Source: Terrimonas ginsenosidimutans
GTDB lineage: Bacteria; Bacteroidota; Bacteroidia; Chitinophagales; Chitinophagaceae
Assembly: GCF_022012415.1 (NCBI RefSeq)
Contig: NZ_JAKLTR010000010.1
Location: 186,001 to 250,000 of the forward strand
DNA length: 64,000 nucleotides
Direction: 5' to 3'
Below the pieces are notes generated by a model. That model was not told the DNA's origin. It was given only the letters and a program-made list of their open reading frames with translations, and searched no databases. Position numbers and translations under genes: made by a program. Position 1 is the first letter of the stretch; each line of letters opens with the position of its first letter. Positions 59,473 to 64,000 of this stretch are shown in pieces.

Positions 59473-62469
59473 ATGCGCCTATCCTTGCTCACAACGATCC
59501 TGTGCGTTTTATCCTTTGCAGTTCTTGCGCAGGTCAAACCCTTTTCCTTCCGTAATATCAGCATTGACCAGGGCTTATCTCAAAGCAGCGTTGTGGATAT
59601 TATGATCGATAAAACCGGCTTTACCTGGCTGGCAACGCAGGATGGGTTGAACCGGTACGATGGACATTCCTTCATCAAGTTTCCACTAAACTTCGATGAT
59701 ATTACAACTCCGGCAAACAATCAGCTCGGTAAGATCGCTAAAGGTGATGCACACTCACTGTGGCTGATAACACGGGGAGGACGCCTGCAGAAAATGGACC
59801 TGCTCACACAATCCATCTCCCCTTTTTCCAAGATCAAAAATGAAACGATCCCTCCCGTGAGCTGCATACTGCAGGACTCATCATTCTTAGTCATCGGAAC
59901 CATCCGCGACGGATTGTGGATCTACGATCACACCAAAGATCAGCTGCATAAACTTTCAACAGGAACCCATCCGGGATTGACCAGCAATGGCATTAAAAAA
60001 GTATTCAAAGACAGCAAGAAGTGTTACTGGGTGTTGACCGGCAGCGGTGCAGTATTGTTGTCTCCTGAATTAAAGATCCGGGAGAACTTTTTATCCGACA
60101 GTGAGCAGCATATTTCACCAAGCTCTATTACAGAAGATGCGGAAGGCCGTATCTGGATCGGCTCTTTCGGCAAAAGCGTTTTTTATAAAGAACCTGACGA
60201 TACCAGCTTCAGGCAATTCACTCAAACAGGCAATCATTTGCTGAAGAATGACCTGGTGGTGGAAACGATACATGCTGATCAGAACGGCTTGCTTTGGATC
60301 GGAACATTCACTGATGGTCTGTACGTTCTGGATCAGCGCCATCAGATCATACATCATCTGCTGCCTGACAGGAAAAATCCTTTCTCTATCGGGTATCTGG
60401 ACGTACTCTGCATGGCGGAAGATCAGCATGGCGGACTGTGGATCGGAACAGATGGAGGCGGCGTAAGTTATTACGATAAACGGCTTGACAACTTTGAAAC
60501 ATTCTCGCGGAACAACCTGCCCGATCATATTTCCATCGAACAGGTAAGAGCTATCACAACAGATCGTGAGAATAATATCTGGGTCGGCACTTCGGTAAGT
60601 GGCTTGACCTTTTTAGGAAAACAAACAACACCCGTCGGCAATTACAGGAAAATAGGATCATTGCTCACTGATCAGGATGGTGATATCTGGGTCGGAACGC
60701 AGGAGAACGGGTTGGACCTGATCGATGCGCGCAGTAAAAAAGTGATCAGGCGCTTTTTACCGGGCCAAACTATCTGGAATATGATACTGGACCCTTCAGG
60801 AAATATCTGGGTTGCTACGCGAAATAATGGGATCTCACTGGTCAGTAAAACCAAAGGGCTATTACTTCATTTAGACGAACATTCTTCGCCATCCCTCGCC
60901 GAAAACAATGTAAGGGCGCTGGCGATCACCCCGGATCATAAACTCTTTATTGCGTTTGAACGATCAGGCATTCAGCAATTGGACATCGCCCGGCGAAAGC
61001 TGATCGCACTGCCTTCCCCGATCGACAGCATATTTGACGGATCGGTCCTCGTCCGCTCAATGTACCTTACCCCAAAGACATTATGGATCGGGACATTTGG
61101 AAATGGTCTTCTCGCATTCAGGCTTACGGATGGAAAGGTGACCGCCATTACGGAAAGCCAGGGGCTTCGCAACAATACGATCTACGGGATACTACCCGAT
61201 CAGGACGGCGGGATCTGGTTAAGCACCAACAAAGGCCTTTGCCGGCTTCGCCTTGCAGATCCGCCTGAAGAAGTCCGTAGATCAGATATGTATTTCTTTT
61301 CCATGGAAGATGGGTTGCAAAGCAACGAATTCAATACAGGTGCACATCACCGTTCTCCTGACGGAACACTTTTCTTCGGAGGGATCGCAGGACTCACCCG
61401 CTTTCATCCTGCCGGACTCTCTACCGGTGGTAGACCCGCCAACGTGATCATCACCGATGTGCAGGCAGAAGGAGAAACACTGCACACTGATACATTGATC
61501 ATCTATAAGAAAACACTGAAACTCCCCTACAAACAAAACTCCCTTTCCTTCACATTTGCCGCACCCGATGTGTTGTCTGCGGGCCGCTTGCATTACTCCT
61601 ATCAACTGGTTGGATTTGATAAAGACTGGATCGACGCCGGCACACGCAATTATGCAGCATACACCCATCTCCCCGCGGGGAAGTATCGGTTCAGGGTAAA
61701 AGCAAGCCGGGATCTTTCAACGGAACCATCACAGATCACTTCACTGGAGATCATCATCAAACCTCCATTCTGGCAAACGGTGTGGTTCATCAGCCTCTGT
61801 GGGCTTTGCATTGCAGCTTCTTTATATGGCCTTTACCGGAACAGGATCAGCCAACTGATCCGCTTACAGAAAGTGCGCAACCGCATCGCATCGGATCTTC
61901 ATGATGATATTGGCTCGGCATTGACGCATATTAATATCTTGTCTGAATTAAGTAAAACAGGTATTGATCCAAAATCGGAAACATCCCTTTTCCTCAACAG
62001 GATCTCCGAAGAAGTAACCACCTCCGGTCAGGCGCTCGATGATATCGTATGGAGCATTAATTCCAATAACGATACCATGGAGCAAATGGTGGCCAGGATG
62101 CGTCGCTACGTGGCTGAGGTATTCGAAACAAATATCGATCACTTCTCTCTTGAATTTGATGACAGATTTGCCCACCGGAAATTGAACATGGAACAGCGAA
62201 GGGATTTCTTTCTGTTATTTAAAGAGCTGATCAATAATACATATAAACATGCCCGCGCATCGAAAGTGGATATCAGGATCTGGATAGAAAAGAACAGGCT
62301 TAATATGTATATCTCGGATAATGGCTGCGGTTTTGACAAAACAATAGAGACCAGCAGAAATGGATTAAAGAACATGCAGGCAAGAACAGAAAAATGGAGC
62401 GGCAGTTTCACCATCAACACGCAACCGGGAAAAGGGACCATCACCAATATCTCAATGCCATTAGTGTAA
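59473..62469 (+). CDS. Reg_prop sensor histidine kinase
   Basis: From the ATG at 59473 (frame open 29 codons further) this is 998 residues. A signal peptide (MRLSLLTTILCVLSFAVLAQ) is followed by a periplasmic beta-propeller of about fourteen Reg_prop blades (repeated GLLWIGTFTDGLY, GDIWVGTQENGL, GGIWLSTNKGL), then a Y_Y_Y domain (about 690-760), one membrane helix (about 775-795) and the cytoplasmic HisKA_3 His in ASDLHDDIGSALTH. A HATPase domain with NNTYKHA and DNGCGF closes it. Propeller sensors of this kind often sense oligosaccharides. The regulator gene follows 72 bp later. Confidence 0.92.
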   Translation: MRLSLLTTILCVLSFAVLAQVKPFSFRNISIDQGLSQSSVVDIMIDKTGFTWLATQDGLNRYDGHSFIKFPLNFDDITTPANNQLGKIAKGDAHSLWLITRGGRLQKMDLLTQSISPFSKIKNETIPPVSCILQDSSFLVIGTIRDGLWIYDHTKDQLHKLSTGTHPGLTSNGIKKVFKDSKKCYWVLTGSGAVLLSPELKIRENFLSDSEQHISPSSITEDAEGRIWIGSFGKSVFYKEPDDTSFRQFTQTGNHLLKNDLVVETIHADQNGLLWIGTFTDGLYVLDQRHQIIHHLLPDRKNPFSIGYLDVLCMAEDQHGGLWIGTDGGGVSYYDKRLDNFETFSRNNLPDHISIEQVRAITTDRENNIWVGTSVSGLTFLGKQTTPVGNYRKIGSLLTDQDGDIWVGTQENGLDLIDARSKKVIRRFLPGQTIWNMILDPSGNIWVATRNNGISLVSKTKGLLLHLDEHSSPSLAENNVRALAITPDHKLFIAFERSGIQQLDIARRKLIALPSPIDSIFDGSVLVRSMYLTPKTLWIGTFGNGLLAFRLTDGKVTAITESQGLRNNTIYGILPDQDGGIWLSTNKGLCRLRLADPPEEVRRSDMYFFSMEDGLQSNEFNTGAHHRSPDGTLFFGGIAGLTRFHPAGLSTGGRPANVIITDVQAEGETLHTDTLIIYKKTLKLPYKQNSLSFTFAAPDVLSAGRLHYSYQLVGFDKDWIDAGTRNYAAYTHLPAGKYRFRVKASRDLSTEPSQITSLEIIIKPPFWQTVWFISLCGLCIAASLYGLYRNRISQLIRLQKVRNRIASDLHDDIGSALTHINILSELSKTGIDPKSETSLFLNRISEEVTTSGQALDDIVWSINSNNDTMEQMVARMRRYVAEVFETNIDHFSLEFDDRFAHRKLNMEQRRDFFLLFKELINNTYKHARASKVDIRIWIEKNRLNMYISDNGCGFDKTIETSRNGLKNMQARTEKWSGSFTINTQPGKGTITNISMPLV

Positions 62470-62541
62470 ACCACACAAATGAGTGATTAATGCGCTCTTT
62501 AAAACGTTTAATTTTATTACAGCAAGCCATCATTAACCAAA

Positions 62542-63177
62542 ATGCAGATTATGTCGCCCAAGATCATCCTTTTTGAAGATAACGACCGCTTACGCGAATC
62601 GCTGGCCTATCTACTTAAGATGAATGGCTATAACGTTGCCGGCGATTTCAACAATTGCAACGACGCAGCTTCCATCGCAAGAACGTATGAGCCGGATGTG
62701 GTCCTGATGGATATTGATATGCCGGGCAAGACCGGTATTGATGGAGTATCACTGATCAAAGAAGCCCGCCCTGAAACAGCGGTGATCATGTATACTGTTT
62801 TTGAAGAAGAAGAAAAACTCTTCAAATGTCTTTGCGCAGGTGCAAATGGATACCTGCTGAAAAAAACGCCCCCCTCAAAGCTATTTGAAGCAATACATGA
62901 TGTGGTGGAAGGCGGTGCGCCAATGTCACCAACCATTGCAAAAAAAGTATTAGGAACATTCCAGGTTAAACCTGACAGTACCAAATATAAACTATCGCCC
63001 CGCGAGATCGAAGTATTGCAATGGCTGATCAAAGGGTATAGTATCAAACTCATCGCATCAGAAATGCAACTTGCATTTGACACCATCCGGTCTCATCTTA
63101 AGAACATTTACCAGAAACTTCACGTCAATTGCGGTAAAGAAGCTATAGCCAAAGCGCTCAGCGAGCGCATCGTTTGA
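62542..63177 (+). CDS. NarL/LuxR-family response regulator
   Basis: This 211-residue regulator has a receiver domain (about 5-120) with phosphoacceptor Asp57 in VVLMDIDMPG and a Lys in YLLKKTPPSK. The C-terminal LuxR-type HTH (about 147-205) has LSPREIEVLQWLIKGYSIKL and FDTIRSHLKNIYQKLHV. It is the likely partner of the kinase encoded at 59473. The following gene encodes a second propeller sensor, so the group may form a multi-sensor unit. Confidence 0.92.
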   Translation: MQIMSPKIILFEDNDRLRESLAYLLKMNGYNVAGDFNNCNDAASIARTYEPDVVLMDIDMPGKTGIDGVSLIKEARPETAVIMYTVFEEEEKLFKCLCAGANGYLLKKTPPSKLFEAIHDVVEGGAPMSPTIAKKVLGTFQVKPDSTKYKLSPREIEVLQWLIKGYSIKLIASEMQLAFDTIRSHLKNIYQKLHVNCGKEAIAKALSERIV

Positions 63178-63289
63178 AACCGCCGTCTATGGGCTATCCC
63201 GCCACCCTCCGGTGCTCATTTTATTTTAATCTTTGGGCTCATTTCAGTAAATTGACCTTTTCCGATCACACACTAACCAGATCTGACCA

Positions 63290-64000
63290 GTGTTACAGAA
63301 AAGGCGAAATATTTTACTGGCCGTCTTCCTGCAGCTAATACTTCATTTCCTGCCTGCAGATACGTATTCTCAACGCCTGCTCCATACCACGTATCGTTTA
63401 AATGAAAACCTGTACGATGCCGGGAGCGAAAATGTTTCCGGGTATATCAGGGTAGTTTATCAGACACGTAACAAACTGCTGTTTGTCGGAACGAAGTTTG
63501 GTTTTTGTATTTATGATGGGAATAAATTCAGGAACTATACACGCTTTGGAGAGAAGTATATAGGCGGAGTAAATGATTTCGCCGAACTTGAAGACGGCCG
63601 CGTAGCGATACTTTCCAGTACACATGGAATACTTGTCCTGGATAAAAATGTACTGCGGGCAATGCCGGTTCTTCCTCAAACACCGGTCGCCAGATTCTTT
63701 AGCTTTCACCGCACAACAGACAATGCATTACTGGTGTCCAGTAATAATGGAATTTATCGTTTCAAACACGATCATTTTGTAAAAACCCCTGTGTCAGGGG
63801 GAAGTAATGCGAACTTCTATTATGATATTGAAAACATCGACGACGATCTCCTCATTGCATCAAACGGACCGGGATCGCCATTTATACTGTTCGATTCAAA
63901 ATACCATATCAGAAAGAAATTTCCCATAAGTAATATTGTCTATGATGTTCAGGAGGATCACCGTGGAAATCTCTGGATGGCAACCCCTGCCGGTCTGAAA
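63290..64000 (+). CDS. Second Reg_prop sensor, 5' part, cut by the window edge
   Basis: The frame is open from a GTG at 63290 to the window end (237 codons), with a TGA two codons before that GTG. No ATG lies before about codon 124, so GTG is the best start. It gives a signal peptide (KRRNILLAVFLQLILHF to DTYSQ at about 28). Blades such as LLFVGTKFGFCIYDG and GNLWMATPAGLK are two-component regulator propeller repeats. The C-terminal kinase part lies beyond the window. No clear promoter is seen. Confidence 0.85.
   Translation, partial: MLQKRRNILLAVFLQLILHFLPADTYSQRLLHTTYRLNENLYDAGSENVSGYIRVVYQTRNKLLFVGTKFGFCIYDGNKFRNYTRFGEKYIGGVNDFAELEDGRVAILSSTHGILVLDKNVLRAMPVLPQTPVARFFSFHRTTDNALLVSSNNGIYRFKHDHFVKTPVSGGSNANFYYDIENIDDDLLIASNGPGSPFILFDSKYHIRKKFPISNIVYDVQEDHRGNLWMATPAGLK

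Overview
The window looks like a chromosome segment from a Bacteroidota bacterium of the Chitinophagaceae type. Four things suggest this: TonB receptors and sensors with Bacteroidota domain architectures, promoter-like TAnnTTTG boxes in place of -35/-10 boxes, few Shine-Dalgarno sequences, and a CcsA/CcmD-type cytochrome c set. No rRNA, tRNA, CRISPR array, insertion sequence or prophage was seen.

Region 1 (about 0.1-32 kb, nearly all on the minus strand) is a carbohydrate-utilisation locus. The pectin part holds a GH28 polygalacturonase, a GH88/GH105 unsaturated uronyl hydrolase, a CE12 rhamnogalacturonan acetylesterase, a PL11 rhamnogalacturonan lyase, a DUF4450-like giant and several alpha/alpha-toroid proteins of unassigned activity. 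Next to it is an amino-sugar part (GH20 hexosaminidase, MurQ, NagB, FucP/NagP-type transporter) and a hexuronate-type MFS transporter. One SusC-like TonB receptor is present and no SusD. A LacI and an AraC regulator, two Fe(II)/2-oxoglutarate dioxygenases of the phytanoyl family and two sugar-isomerase TIM barrels complete it.

Region 2 (32-38.5 kb, minus) is a nucleotide-sugar operon for surface polysaccharide: DegT aminotransferase, UDP-glucose dehydrogenase, UDP-xylose synthase, a second nucleotide-sugar dehydrogenase, RmlC and RmlD. It ends in a clear intrinsic terminator.

Region 3 (38.7-59 kb) is mostly housekeeping: Kdo transferase, thymidine kinase, CcmB/CcsA/CcmD, glutamate dehydrogenase, a GH16 enzyme, aspartate kinase, an Ldh-family oxidoreductase, SSB, an M14 peptidase, MnmA and an RsmB-type methyltransferase. 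Region 4 (59.4-64 kb) holds a Reg_prop sensor kinase, its NarL-type regulator and the start of a second propeller sensor.

The most unusual signal lies between genes. Many gaps carry short degenerate tandem arrays with a fixed unit length inside each element (7, 8, 9 or 11 nt). They are usually arranged as two complementary inverted arms around a centre that can hold a terminator or a divergent promoter. The best case (52773-53059) has arms whose unit variants change in mirror order around a perfect terminator hairpin. A 15-copy perfect heptamer array lies 19 bp upstream of a start codon. I know of no description of this as a class; that is a statement about my knowledge, not the result of a search.
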